A stretch of DNA of 34,530 bases from Aquisalimonas sp. (GTDB lineage Bacteria > Pseudomonadota > Gammaproteobacteria > Nitrococcales > Aquisalimonadaceae). The notes under the pieces were generated by a model that saw nothing but the letters and a program-made list of their open reading frames with translations, had not been told where the DNA came from and did not search any database. The stretch is taken from positions 1-34,530 of the forward strand of contig SLBZ01000053.1 of the NCBI GenBank assembly GCA_007126095.1. The letters run 5' to 3'. A program made the translations under genes and the position numbers. Below are positions 23,693 to 32,552 of this stretch, piece by piece (within the stretch, counting starts at the first letter, position 1; every line of letters begins with the position of its first letter).

Positions 23693-25249
23693 ATGAGTCA
23701 GAGCACAACGGCCGACGCGCGCACGGGAGTTAGCGCGGGCCTTGGCGACCCGTGGGTTCTCGGGCTTAGCGGCGGTTTTATCGTCGCCTTTCTGATCTTC
23801 GCACTCATCGATCTTGGGCAGGTCCAGAGCCTGGTGGACAGTGGCCACGCCATGGCCGCCCAGTACCTGGGATCGTTCTGGCAACTGCTGCTGCTTGCGA
23901 CGTTCTTCACCGCCATCGGCGTGGCCATCTCGCCGGCGGGCAGTGCCGTCATGGGCGATCTCGACGAACCCGAGATGAGCACCTTCAAGTGGGTGTCCAT
24001 CATCATGTGCACCCTCCTCGCCGGAGGTGGCGTGTTCTTCGCCGCCGGCGAGCCGTTGTACCACTTCCTCGAAACGCCTCCGGTGTTCGGCGCGGATGCG
24101 GGCAGTCAAGCTGCGGTGGCGCCGGCGCTGGCGCAGTCGTTCATGCACTGGGGCTTTCTTGCCTGGGCAATTCTGGGCGCCCTCACCAGTATCGTGCTGG
24201 TGCAGGCCCACTACCGCTACGGCAAACCGCTGCAGCCGCGCACTCTCCTCTACCCTCTCTTCGGAGAGCGTGTCATGCGCAACCCCTGGGGCGGCATCGT
24301 CGACGCGGTGTGCGTCATCTCGGTGGTCGCAGGCACAGTGGGTCCCATCGGGTTTCTTGCCACGCAGGTCAGTTTCGGCGCCAACACCCTATTCGGCCTG
24401 CCCGAAGGATTCGTGACGCAGTTCGGTATCCTGCTCGTTCTGGCGTCCATCTACGTGACCTCGGCGGTCACCGGCATCCACAAGGGCATCCAGATGCTCA
24501 GCCGGTTCAACGTCTTTCTTGCCCTGGGCATCGGTGCCTTCATCCTGCTGTTCGGCCCAACCCTGTTCCTGGTCAACAGCTACCTGCAGGGTTTTGGCAC
24601 CTACATCAACGATTTCCTGCCCATGGCCACAGTGACCAGTGAGACGGCGCCGGACTGGTGGATGCAGTGGTGGACGGTGTTCTTCTTTGCCTGGTTCCTG
24701 GGCTACGGGCCGCTGATGGCCATGTTCATCGCGCGCATCTCCCGGGGCCGGACAATCCGCCAGATGATCATCGCGCTGGCGCTGGCCGCGCCCATCGCCT
24801 CGACCGTCTGGTTCACCCTGCTGGGCGGCTCAGGCATCTACTATCAGCTCACCGGCGCCATTGACCTGGCGGAACCGCTGGCGAACTTCCAGTTCGACGT
24901 GGCCACCCTCACCGTCGCCCAGGCGCTCCCCCTTGGTGGTCTGATGGCGGTGCTGATCCTGGTCCTGACCACGATCTTCGTTGCCACCACCGGCGATTCC
25001 ATGAGCTACACCATCTCCATGGTCGCCACCGGGGATCAGGAACCGCACCCAGCCGTGCGCGCGTTCTGGGGCATCACCATGGCGCTGACCGCCGCTGTAC
25101 TGCTGTTCATGGGCGAAGGCAGTATTTCGGCCCTGCAGCAGTTCATCGTGGTCACGGCGGTGCCGGTGTCACTGGTGCTGCTGCCGTCGCTCTACACCGG
25201 CCCCAAGATGGCCTACGCCATGGCGCGGGAGCAGGGACTCGTGCGCTGA
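23693..25249 (+). CDS. BCCT family compatible-solute transporter
   Basis: Betaine/carnitine/choline transporters import trimethylamines and ectoines with Na+ or H+. The 518-residue protein has about twelve membrane segments, the family sequence FFAAGEPLYHFLETPP near residues 115-130, ALAQSFMHWGFLAWAI, and the signature region at residues 326-358 ending MFIARISRGRTIRQM. In canonical BCCTs this region reads WTxFYWxWWxxWxPF; here it is WTVFFFAWFLGYGPL, so several Trp of the substrate-binding aromatic box are Phe or Tyr. The N-terminal tail is short and there is no long C-terminal osmosensing tail. GGAG precedes the ATG at 23693. Position beside ectC supports an osmotic role; the substrate is not determined. 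Confidence 0.9.
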   Translation: MSQSTTADARTGVSAGLGDPWVLGLSGGFIVAFLIFALIDLGQVQSLVDSGHAMAAQYLGSFWQLLLLATFFTAIGVAISPAGSAVMGDLDEPEMSTFKWVSIIMCTLLAGGGVFFAAGEPLYHFLETPPVFGADAGSQAAVAPALAQSFMHWGFLAWAILGALTSIVLVQAHYRYGKPLQPRTLLYPLFGERVMRNPWGGIVDAVCVISVVAGTVGPIGFLATQVSFGANTLFGLPEGFVTQFGILLVLASIYVTSAVTGIHKGIQMLSRFNVFLALGIGAFILLFGPTLFLVNSYLQGFGTYINDFLPMATVTSETAPDWWMQWWTVFFFAWFLGYGPLMAMFIARISRGRTIRQMIIALALAAPIASTVWFTLLGGSGIYYQLTGAIDLAEPLANFQFDVATLTVAQALPLGGLMAVLILVLTTIFVATTGDSMSYTISMVATGDQEPHPAVRAFWGITMALTAAVLLFMGEGSISALQQFIVVTAVPVSLVLLPSLYTGPKMAYAMAREQGLVR

Positions 25250-25260
25250 ACTCAGCGCCC

Positions 25261-25328
25261 GTCGCAACTGACGTCGCTCCTACTTAAGGGCCGCGGTCGC
25301 TCCGCTGTAGGTGCGACGTCAGCCGCGA
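25261..25328. repeat. REP-like doublet, family 2 (between convergent genes)
   Basis: GTCGCAACTGACGTCGCTCC (followed by TAC, 25261-25283) and GTAGGTGCGACGTCAGCCGC (followed by GA, 25307-25328) are inverted copies of one unit separated by 23 bp. The second differs from a copy at 34264-34285 at only two of 22 positions. It occupies most of the 90-bp gap between the BCCT gene and the convergent formate dehydrogenase gene. Confidence 0.8.
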
Positions 25329-25339
25329 GCATGCCACTA

Positions 25340-27496
25340 TCAGGCACGGTCCTCCGCCACAACCGGCTCCAACCGCACCGCGCAGTACTTGAACGCCGGG
25401 ATCTTGCCGACGGGGTCTACCGCCGGATGGGTCAGCACGTTGGCGCAGGCTTCGCGGAAGTGCATGGGGATGAACACGCTGCCACGGGCCACGCGATCCC
25501 GCAGCCGCGCGCGGATACGGATGTGGCCGCGGCGCGAGGTCACCTCAACCCAGCCGCCGTCGGCGACGCCGTATGCGGCGGCGTCGTCCGGGTGGATCTC
25601 CACGAAACCCTCCGGGCTGATGCCGTGGAGCGCGGCGGAGCGGCGGGTCATGGTGCCGGTGTGCCAGTGCTCAAGCACCCGACCGGTGTTGAGCACCAGC
25701 GGATACGCCGCGTCGGTGGCCTCCACCGGCGGTGACTGGCGCGCCGGCACGAGCAGCGCCCGACCTCTGGGGAAGGTCTCCTCGAAGACGATGGGTTCAC
25801 CTTCCGAGTGCTCCGGGTCCGGGCAGGGATACCAGCGACCGCGGTCACCCAGCACCTCATGGCTGAGCCCGGCGTAACTGCCGGTGGCGGCGGCAAACTC
25901 GTCGAACACCGCCGACACGTCGGGATAGCGCATGGGATACCCGATGCGCTCGGCAATATCGCAGATGATCTGCCAGTCCTGCCGTGATTCGCCCGGCGGC
26001 TGCAGGGCCTGGCGACCCACCTGCACGCGCCGGTCGGTGTTGGTCACGGTGCCGGTCTTCTCCGCGAAGGCGCTGCCGGGGAGAATCACGTCCGCGAATT
26101 CGGCCGTTTCCGTCAGGAAGATATCCTGCACGACCAGGAACTCCAGCGTCCCAAGCGCCTTGCGCACCTTCTCGACGTCCGGGTCGGAGACGAACGGGTT
26201 CTCGCCGAGGATGTACATGCCTCGGATCGTGCCGTCCAGTGCCCCGTCGGTGATCTCGGTGACGGTACGCCCCGGCTCCGGCGACAGGGAACGCCCCCAC
26301 AATGCCTCAAAACGCGCCCGCGCCCCGGAGTCGCTGACCTTCTGGTAGTCGGGGTACATCATGGGGATGAGCCCGGCGTCAGACGCACCCTGGACGTTGT
26401 TCTGGCCGCGCAACGGGTGCAGGCCTGTTCCCGGCCGGCCGGTGTTCCCGGTGATCATGGCCAGGGCAATCAGGCAGCGGGCGTTGTCGGTGCCGTGGGT
26501 GTGCTGGGAGATGCCCATACCCCAGAACAGCATGGCCGCATTCGCGCGCCCGAACCGGCGCGCCGCCTCGGTGATGCGTTCGGCGTCCACACCGACCAGC
26601 TCGGCAACGGACTCGGGGCTGTACTCCTGCACATTCTCGCGGATGGCCTCGAAGTTCTCCGTGCGCGCGGCGATGAACGCGTCGTCCGTGAGCCCCTCGT
26701 TGATGATCACGTGCATCATGGCGTTGTAGAACGCCACGTCGGTGCCGGGCCGGATCTCCAGGTACATGGCGGCATAGTCGGCGATCCGCGGCCGCCGCGT
26801 ATTCACCACCAGCAGCTCGGTGCCGTTGGCAGCAGCATCCTTCATGAACGTGGCCGCCACGGGATGATTCTCCGTGGGGTTGCAGCCGGTAATCAGCGCC
26901 ACATCGGCGCGCTCGATATCGCGCACGATATTCGTGACACCGCCGGAGCCGATCCCCTCCAGCAGCGCCGCCACCGACGAGGCGTGGCACAGGCGCGTGC
27001 AGTGATCAACATTGTTGGTACCGAATCCGGCGCGCACCAGTTTCTGGAACAGGTACGCCTCCTCATTCGAGCCCTTGGCGGAGCCGAAGCCGGCCAGCGC
27101 ATCGCCACCATGGGCATCACGAATGCCACGAAGCCCCTGCCCCACGCGCTCCAGCGCTTCCTCCCAGGTGGCCTCACGGAAGTGCGGCAACACAGTCTCG
27201 GGGTCCACCGGTCCGCCCGGGCGCCGCGGCCCGTTGTCGTCCCATGACAGTGCGCCCTTGGGATAGGCATCCTCACGGCGGATCAGGGGTTTGGTGAGGC
27301 GGTGGGCGTGGGTGGTGTAATCGAACCCGTAGCGGCCTTTGACACACAGGCGACCCTCGTTCGCCGCGCCGTCCCGGCCACGGGCTTCCAGAATGCGGTT
27401 GCGCTCGGTGTCCACCACCCAGGACAGCGCGCAGCCCACACCGCAGTATGGGCACACGGAATCCACCACCCGCGCCTTGACGTCGATGGCAGTCAT
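25340..27496 (-). CDS. fdhF: Formate dehydrogenase catalytic (alpha) subunit, Cys-type, molybdopterin-dependent
   Basis: This subunit oxidises formate to CO2 at a bis-molybdopterin Mo (or W) centre in the cytoplasm. The 718-residue product has an N-terminal [4Fe-4S] motif (Cys15, Cys18, Cys22, Cys51 in VCPYCGVGC and EGRLCVKGR). The active-site segment NNVDHCTRLCHASS places Cys170-His171 where many FDHs have selenocysteine-His, so it is a Cys enzyme. GCNPTENHPV and FGRANAAMLFWGMGISQHTH are also FDH-like, and the C-terminus is a molybdopterin dinucleotide-binding domain. It lacks the ferredoxin-like N-terminal extension of FdsA; that part is a separate gene upstream. The start ATG at 27496 overlaps that gene's stop as ATGA. 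No fdhD chaperone gene is next to it. Confidence 0.95.
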   Translation of the reverse strand: MTAIDVKARVVDSVCPYCGVGCALSWVVDTERNRILEARGRDGAANEGRLCVKGRYGFDYTTHAHRLTKPLIRREDAYPKGALSWDDNGPRRPGGPVDPETVLPHFREATWEEALERVGQGLRGIRDAHGGDALAGFGSAKGSNEEAYLFQKLVRAGFGTNNVDHCTRLCHASSVAALLEGIGSGGVTNIVRDIERADVALITGCNPTENHPVAATFMKDAAANGTELLVVNTRRPRIADYAAMYLEIRPGTDVAFYNAMMHVIINEGLTDDAFIAARTENFEAIRENVQEYSPESVAELVGVDAERITEAARRFGRANAAMLFWGMGISQHTHGTDNARCLIALAMITGNTGRPGTGLHPLRGQNNVQGASDAGLIPMMYPDYQKVSDSGARARFEALWGRSLSPEPGRTVTEITDGALDGTIRGMYILGENPFVSDPDVEKVRKALGTLEFLVVQDIFLTETAEFADVILPGSAFAEKTGTVTNTDRRVQVGRQALQPPGESRQDWQIICDIAERIGYPMRYPDVSAVFDEFAAATGSYAGLSHEVLGDRGRWYPCPDPEHSEGEPIVFEETFPRGRALLVPARQSPPVEATDAAYPLVLNTGRVLEHWHTGTMTRRSAALHGISPEGFVEIHPDDAAAYGVADGGWVEVTSRRGHIRIRARLRDRVARGSVFIPMHFREACANVLTHPAVDPVGKIPAFKYCAVRLEPVVAEDRA

Positions 27497-28167
27497 TCTC
27501 TGTCCTCCGCGAGTACATGCAGCCCGTGCAGGCTGCGGTTGGTCAGGGCACCGGTCGGGCATACGGCTTGGCACTCGCCGCAGGCCACACAGGTGCTCTC
27601 GCCCATGGGCACGTCCAGATCGAACGCGATGTGCGTCGCCGCCCCCTTGCCGCTGCGGGTCATCACATCATTGTGCTGGAGTTCATCGCAGCCGCGAATG
27701 CAGCGATCGCAGAGAATGCACGCGGCATGATCCACGACGATCACAGGGGAGGAGTCGTCCACGGGAGCGGGTGCGGCCGAAGCCGACGCCTGGAAGCGGC
27801 TGTGCTCGACGCCGTAATCGCGCGCAAGGGCGAGCAGCTCGTCGTCGCCGGTGGTCGCCTCGCGGTTGCCCGGCGCCGGATAGTCGGCCAGGAGCAGTTC
27901 CAGCAGCATGCGGCGGTTGCGACGGACCTTCTCCGAGTCGGTGTACACGGCCATGCCCTCCTCGCACGGCCGCACGCAGGACGCCTGCAGGTTGCGCACA
28001 CCGGTATCCACGACACACATGCGGCAGACGCCTACCGGGCGCATGCGCGTACTGTGACAGAGCACGGGGATGTCGATGCCGAGCGAGCGCGCGGCATCCC
28101 AGATGGTGGTGCCGACGGGCACCTCCACTGCCTGGTCGTCGATGGTCAGGGAGACGGTGTCAGTCAT
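27493..28167 (-). CDS. Ferredoxin-like Fe-S subunit of NAD-linked formate dehydrogenase (NuoG-N/HoxU type)
   Basis: A 224-residue electron-transfer subunit corresponding to the N-terminal part of FdsA or NuoG, here encoded separately. A plant-type [2Fe-2S] domain has Cys37, Cys48, Cys51 and Cys64 (LCHSTRMRPVGVCRMCVVD). Two [4Fe-4S] motifs follow: Cys150-Cys153-Cys156-Cys160 (CILCDRCIRGC) and Cys193-Cys196-Cys199-Cys203 (CVACGECQAVCPTGAL). The His-Cys3 motif that normally lies between them in NuoG and FdsA is not visible: the segment LLADYPAPGNREATTGDDE has neither the His nor the cysteines. GGAGG precedes the ATG at 28167, which overlaps the NuoEF-like gene by 8 bp. It would carry electrons from the Mo subunit to the FMN subunit. 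Confidence 0.92.
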   Translation of the reverse strand: MTDTVSLTIDDQAVEVPVGTTIWDAARSLGIDIPVLCHSTRMRPVGVCRMCVVDTGVRNLQASCVRPCEEGMAVYTDSEKVRRNRRMLLELLLADYPAPGNREATTGDDELLALARDYGVEHSRFQASASAAPAPVDDSSPVIVVDHAACILCDRCIRGCDELQHNDVMTRSGKGAATHIAFDLDVPMGESTCVACGECQAVCPTGALTNRSLHGLHVLAEDRE

Positions 28168-29779
28168 GCGGCCTCCGCAGTCGCGCGGCTTCATCGGGGA
28201 AATGGCGCAGCAGCCCCATGATCGGCGTCAGGGCCACCTGGCCCAGGCCGCAGATGGAGGTCTGCACCAGGGTCTCGTCGAGGGCCTCCAGCAGTTCGGT
28301 CAACCCTTCTTCCGGAGCACCGGCCTGGGCGGCCTCGAGCTTGCTTACGGCCTGGGCGGAGCCGGTGCGGCAGGGCACGCACTTGCCGCAGGACTCGTTG
28401 CGGAAGAAGCGCACCTGCTGGATGGCGAGATCCAGCAGATCGCGCCCGCTGCCCACCACGAACAGGGCACCGGACCCGAGCCCGGCACCGGCCTGGGCCA
28501 GGGCATCGAAATCCACGGGCGTATCGGCCAGGGCTGCGGGCAGGAACGGCGTGGAGGCGCCACCGGGACAGAACGCGTACAGCGACCGGCCGCCGGCCAT
28601 GCCGCCGGCGCGCTCGATCACATCACGGATCGGCGTCCCCGCCGGTACGCAATAGACGCCGGGGGCGGCCACATCACCGGAGACCGACAGAAACTTGAGG
28701 CCGCTGTATCCCTCACGTCCACGCGCCTTCCAGCCCTCCGCGCCATCCTGAAGGATGCGCGGGATCAGGGCGAACGTCTCGACGTTATTCATGAGAGTCG
28801 GGCCGCCGTTATAACCGACCTGTGTCGGGAACGGCGGTTTGTTACGGGGCTCGCCGCGCCGGTCTTCAAGCCCCTCCAGCAATGCCGTCTCCTCGCCCAT
28901 GATGTAGCCGCCGGGCGAGATGAACAGGTCCAGCTCGAAGTCGAACCCGCTCCCGCGAATGTTGCTGCCGATGTAGCCGTCCGCCCGCGCGCGCTCCAGT
29001 GCCTTGTGCAACGCCTCGCGCGCGTGCTCGTACTCGTGGCGCAGGTAGATGATGCCGTGACTTGCCCCGATGACCCAGCCGCCGATGATCATGGCTTCAA
29101 TCACCAGGTGCGGTGCCCGTTCCAGCAGCAACCGATCCTTGAAGGTGCCCGGCTCGCTCTCGTCCGCATTGCAGACCACGGTGCGCGGCCCGCCCGAAGC
29201 CGCCCTCGTGAACCGCCACTTGCGGCCGGTGGGAAACCCCGCGCCACCCATGCCGCGAAGCCCGGAGGCCTCCAGCGTCTCGATGACGGACTCGGGACGG
29301 CCACCATCCAGAAGCTCCACCAGCGTGCCGTAATGCCCGTCGGCACCGCGGTACGGATCCACGGCCGCCACACCGGCCGGCGGGTCACCCACCAGCGGCT
29401 GCGGCTGCCGCCCGCTCATGCCGTCCCTCAGACGCTCAGGAGAACCGGAGACCGGCACGTCGCCGGCCAGCGCCGCGGGTGCGGCATGGCACAGCCCCAG
29501 ACAGCTCACCGACTCCACCTCGATCCCGTCAAAACCCATCATGGCCTGGGCGACGCGCTCGGCGAAGTCAGGACCTGCGGCCATGCGGCAGGCCACGTCA
29601 CGGCATACGGAGAGACGGCGCGGCGCCCCGGGCTGGTCACGGAATACCGGGTAGAAGGAGCGCAGCCCTTCCAGACGGTAGAGTGGCACGCGCCACTCTC
29701 GGGAAAGCCCACGGAGCACGTCGTCGGTCAGCGCACCCTTGCGGTGCTGCACCGCCATGAGCCGATTCAGAAGCTCCAT
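28160..29779 (-). CDS. NuoE-NuoF fusion: NAD-reducing diaphorase subunit of formate dehydrogenase
   Basis: A 539-residue fusion of a thioredoxin-like NuoE/FdsG domain and an FMN/NAD-binding NuoF/FdsB domain. The N-terminal domain has [2Fe-2S] cysteines Cys59, Cys64, Cys93 and Cys97 (VCRDVAC and SCLGLCHAAPA). The NuoF part has GLRGMGGAGFPTGRKW (about 174-188), VCNADESEPGTFKDR (202-216), the flavin segment YIMGEETALLEGLE, and a [4Fe-4S] motif SCGKCVPCRTG with its fourth Cys in TSICGLGQ. It should transfer electrons from formate to NAD+. The ATG at 29779 has GGGGAG about 9 bp upstream; a GTG at 29812 has no site. It is the first gene of the three-gene operon. Confidence 0.94.
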   Translation of the reverse strand: MELLNRLMAVQHRKGALTDDVLRGLSREWRVPLYRLEGLRSFYPVFRDQPGAPRRLSVCRDVACRMAAGPDFAERVAQAMMGFDGIEVESVSCLGLCHAAPAALAGDVPVSGSPERLRDGMSGRQPQPLVGDPPAGVAAVDPYRGADGHYGTLVELLDGGRPESVIETLEASGLRGMGGAGFPTGRKWRFTRAASGGPRTVVCNADESEPGTFKDRLLLERAPHLVIEAMIIGGWVIGASHGIIYLRHEYEHAREALHKALERARADGYIGSNIRGSGFDFELDLFISPGGYIMGEETALLEGLEDRRGEPRNKPPFPTQVGYNGGPTLMNNVETFALIPRILQDGAEGWKARGREGYSGLKFLSVSGDVAAPGVYCVPAGTPIRDVIERAGGMAGGRSLYAFCPGGASTPFLPAALADTPVDFDALAQAGAGLGSGALFVVGSGRDLLDLAIQQVRFFRNESCGKCVPCRTGSAQAVSKLEAAQAGAPEEGLTELLEALDETLVQTSICGLGQVALTPIMGLLRHFPDEAARLRRPHD

Positions 29780-29894
29780 CCAACGCTCTCCCCGTCGCCT
29801 TCGAGCCGTCACTGATTACTAGTGTAAGCGAAGCACGGGAGACAGCGGGGGTAAATGACGTGCAACGGCACCCACGATGCCATATGCGACAGGG

Positions 29895-31118
29895 TCACCC
29901 GGCCGCGAGCCGCCGCCACAGGGACTCGAACGGCCCCATGGCGTGGTACTGCCGCCAGATGATGGAGAAGGCGATCTGGATCGCCCACACCAGCGCCACC
30001 ACACCCAGCAGCTCCAGGTAGCCGAAGCGGGAGAACAGCCCCAGGCCGATGCCGTGGAAAATCCCCACACACAGGATCGACTGCCCCAGGTAGTTGGTCA
30101 TGGCCAGACGCCCGACCGCCTCCAGCGCTCGTGTTGCCACGCTGAACAGCGAGTGGCGCACCACCAGAATCACGGTGGCAATCCACGCCAGCGCGATGGC
30201 GATACTGGCCCAGTGATTGGCAATGCGCCCCAGGAACATGGAATACCGGAAATCCCAGTTCACCGCCTCGTTGAACCAGACACCGGCAAGCACCGCCGGC
30301 ACGCCCACCAGCAGGCCACCCACGACCACCCGCCGGTAGCTGGCAAGCGACCACTTGCCGGGCAGAAAACCCACTTTCATCAGCGCCATGCCCAGCAGCA
30401 TCATCGCCAGCATGCGCCAGATACGATCGGAGACCAGCATCCACGCCTGAGCGCTCAGAGCGTCCACGGCGCGCTCGCCCACGGTCGATATCCAGTTGAA
30501 TGTCAGCCGATCCACCTCGGCGTAGACCACGTCGGCCGTCGGGGTCCAGTAACGCCCAGCCAGCTGGCCGACCCAGTCCATGGGCAGTACGAACACCAGG
30601 CCCACGCTGAACAGCATCCACAGCACGGTGGCGGTGGCAAAAAGCAGCAGCGACAGCCACACCAGTTCCGCGGGAGAGCGCTGCCGAAACTGCAGCGCAA
30701 TGGCACCGCAGATGGCATATGCGGCAAGTATATCGCCCGGCCACAGCAGTAGCCCATGCGCAAGCCCGAAGACGAACAACCACGCCATGCGCCGCCGGTA
30801 GCGCTGCTCGAAGGCGACGGCCGACTCCTTCGAGGCGGTCGCCATGATGACGATACCGGCGCCGAAGAGGATGGTGAGCATGGTGATGAACTTCTCGTCC
30901 GCCACCACGTGGTTGATCAACCACACGATCCAGTCCAGCGTCGGCGGGTCACCCAGCGCCTTCGGATTGAGGTATTCACTCGACAGCCGCCCGAACGACT
31001 GGATGTTCATCAGCAGAATGCCGAGCACCGCAACGCCGCGCAGCACGTCCAGCACCGCCATGCGCTGTCCCTTACCGGGCGCCTCAGGTGTGGCATGATG
31101 GCTCGGGGGCTGGCTCAT
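29895..31118 (-). CDS. DUF418 domain-containing membrane protein
   Basis: A 407-residue polytopic membrane protein of the DUF418/YeiB type, function unknown. After a short hydrophilic N-terminus the sequence RMAVLDVLRGVAVLGILLMN is the family hallmark (also seen in acyltransferase-3-like proteins). It continues with about ten hydrophobic segments and the C-terminal DUF418 block GRLAMTNYLGQSILCVGIF and FESLWRRL. The start at 31118 opens this N-terminus; the longer frame overlaps the divergent gene and is not plausible. It diverges from the dipeptidase gene with only 42 bp between starts and follows the formate dehydrogenase operon's start region by about 115 bp in the upstream direction. Confidence 0.9.
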   Translation of the reverse strand: MSQPPSHHATPEAPGKGQRMAVLDVLRGVAVLGILLMNIQSFGRLSSEYLNPKALGDPPTLDWIVWLINHVVADEKFITMLTILFGAGIVIMATASKESAVAFEQRYRRRMAWLFVFGLAHGLLLWPGDILAAYAICGAIALQFRQRSPAELVWLSLLLFATATVLWMLFSVGLVFVLPMDWVGQLAGRYWTPTADVVYAEVDRLTFNWISTVGERAVDALSAQAWMLVSDRIWRMLAMMLLGMALMKVGFLPGKWSLASYRRVVVGGLLVGVPAVLAGVWFNEAVNWDFRYSMFLGRIANHWASIAIALAWIATVILVVRHSLFSVATRALEAVGRLAMTNYLGQSILCVGIFHGIGLGLFSRFGYLELLGVVALVWAIQIAFSIIWRQYHAMGPFESLWRRLAAG

Positions 31119-31160
31119 GGGTTGCGTCGGCACATTCCGGAAACGGCTGGAGGAGCGGAT

Positions 31161-32552
31161 TTGACGCAGCAGAGGAAACTGTTTTTCGCCATCATGGGTG
31201 CTCTGCTGCTCGGGGTTGGCTACATAGCCTACACCCAGTACGCCGCCGGCCTGTACTACCTGGCCGGGCAGTACGACCGCATGATGAACCCCTACGGCGT
31301 GGACGAAGACGCGCCGGAGCCGGACGCACGCGACCGGGCCCTGCATGAATCACTGTTCGTCGCGGACCTGCACATCGACACCCTGAAGTGGGAGCGCGAT
31401 CTGCTGGAGCGCTCCTACTTCGGCCACGCCGACGTGCCGCGGCTGCATGAGGGTAACATCGCCCTGCAGGTGTTCACGATCGTGACCCGCAGCCCGCTGA
31501 ACCTGCCCTGGCAGACCTGTGTCAGCGGCGACTCGCTCGACACCAACACCGCGCTGTTCTTCATGCAGGGGCGACCGGTGTTCGGCCTGCGGGAGCGCGC
31601 CTTCTACCAGATCGAACGCTTCCACGAAGCCGCCGAACGCTCACGGGACACCGACGGCCCGGAACTGCGCCTGATCGCCACGGCAGACGATCTGCGACAG
31701 CTGGTCGCGGACCGGGCCGTCGGCAGGGACGTGATCGGCGGCATCATCGGCATCGAAGGGGGTCACTGGATCGGCGGCGACGACGTCACCGGCGCAGACG
31801 TGCGCGCCGACATGGAAGACCTGTTCGAGGCCGGAGTGCGGCTGTTCGCCCCCACGCACCGCTTCGACAATAACCTCTCCGGCTCCAACGAGGGCTGCGA
31901 GCGCTACGGGCTCACCGACCACGGGTTTACGGCGCTGAGCACGGCGCAGGAACTGGGCATGGCGGTAGACCTGGCGCACATCTCCAGTGCCGGCCTTGCG
32001 GATGCCACCGCTTATCTGCGCCAGCCGGTCACGGTGTCGCACACGGGCATCGCGGAAGGCTGCGAGGCGCCCTGCCGGCCCGACCGCAACCTCAGTGACG
32101 ACGACATCCGCCGCATCATCGATACCGACGGCGTCATCGGCATCGGCTTCTGGCCACAGGCCATCGGCCCCAGCGTCTGGCGCGTAGCCGATGCCATGCG
32201 GCATATTACCGGGATTGCGGCGGAGATGGGGGTCTCCGAGCCCAGCCGCCACGTGGCCATCGGATCGGACTACGACGGCTCCGTGACGCCGATGATCGAG
32301 GTCACCCATCTGAACGTGCTCACGGCGCTGTTACGCCGGGGTGAGGAGCCCTTCGCGGAGCACCATGTCCGTCGCATCATGGGCGCCAACACCTGCCGCC
32401 TGTTCGGCACCGTACTGCCCGGCGGCGGCACTGACACAGCGGAAGCGATCTGCGGGCCGCTCGCTCAACCGCGGCCCCTGGAATGGACTCCGGACACCGA
32501 CACCGAAACACCATCATTAGAAAATGATCCGGAGGAGGACACCGAGGCATGA
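31161..32552 (+). CDS. Membrane-anchored dipeptidase (peptidase family M19)
   Basis: M19 (renal-type) dipeptidases are di-zinc enzymes that cleave dipeptides, including some with D-residues. The 463-residue protein has an N-terminal membrane anchor (FFAIMGALLLGVGYIAYT, about 8-25). The metal ligands are visible: His71 and Asp73 (ADLHIDTL), bridging Glu199 (GIEGGHW), His273 (DLAHISSAG) and His294 (VSHTG); GSDYDGS carries the substrate Asp. The start is TTG at 31161 with GGAGGAG about 6 bp upstream; the next ATG, at 31194, would cut into the anchor. The end is acidic, and its stop overlaps the start of the acyl-CoA synthetase gene as ATGA. Confidence 0.92.
   Translation: MTQQRKLFFAIMGALLLGVGYIAYTQYAAGLYYLAGQYDRMMNPYGVDEDAPEPDARDRALHESLFVADLHIDTLKWERDLLERSYFGHADVPRLHEGNIALQVFTIVTRSPLNLPWQTCVSGDSLDTNTALFFMQGRPVFGLRERAFYQIERFHEAAERSRDTDGPELRLIATADDLRQLVADRAVGRDVIGGIIGIEGGHWIGGDDVTGADVRADMEDLFEAGVRLFAPTHRFDNNLSGSNEGCERYGLTDHGFTALSTAQELGMAVDLAHISSAGLADATAYLRQPVTVSHTGIAEGCEAPCRPDRNLSDDDIRRIIDTDGVIGIGFWPQAIGPSVWRVADAMRHITGIAAEMGVSEPSRHVAIGSDYDGSVTPMIEVTHLNVLTALLRRGEEPFAEHHVRRIMGANTCRLFGTVLPGGGTDTAEAICGPLAQPRPLEWTPDTDTETPSLENDPEEDTEA

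Noticed and set aside
29813..29894. A sigma-54 promoter upstream of the formate dehydrogenase operon
   Set aside because: TGGCA and TTGC elements occur on the minus strand, but the GG to GC spacing is 16 bp or about 7 bp, not the required 10 bp.
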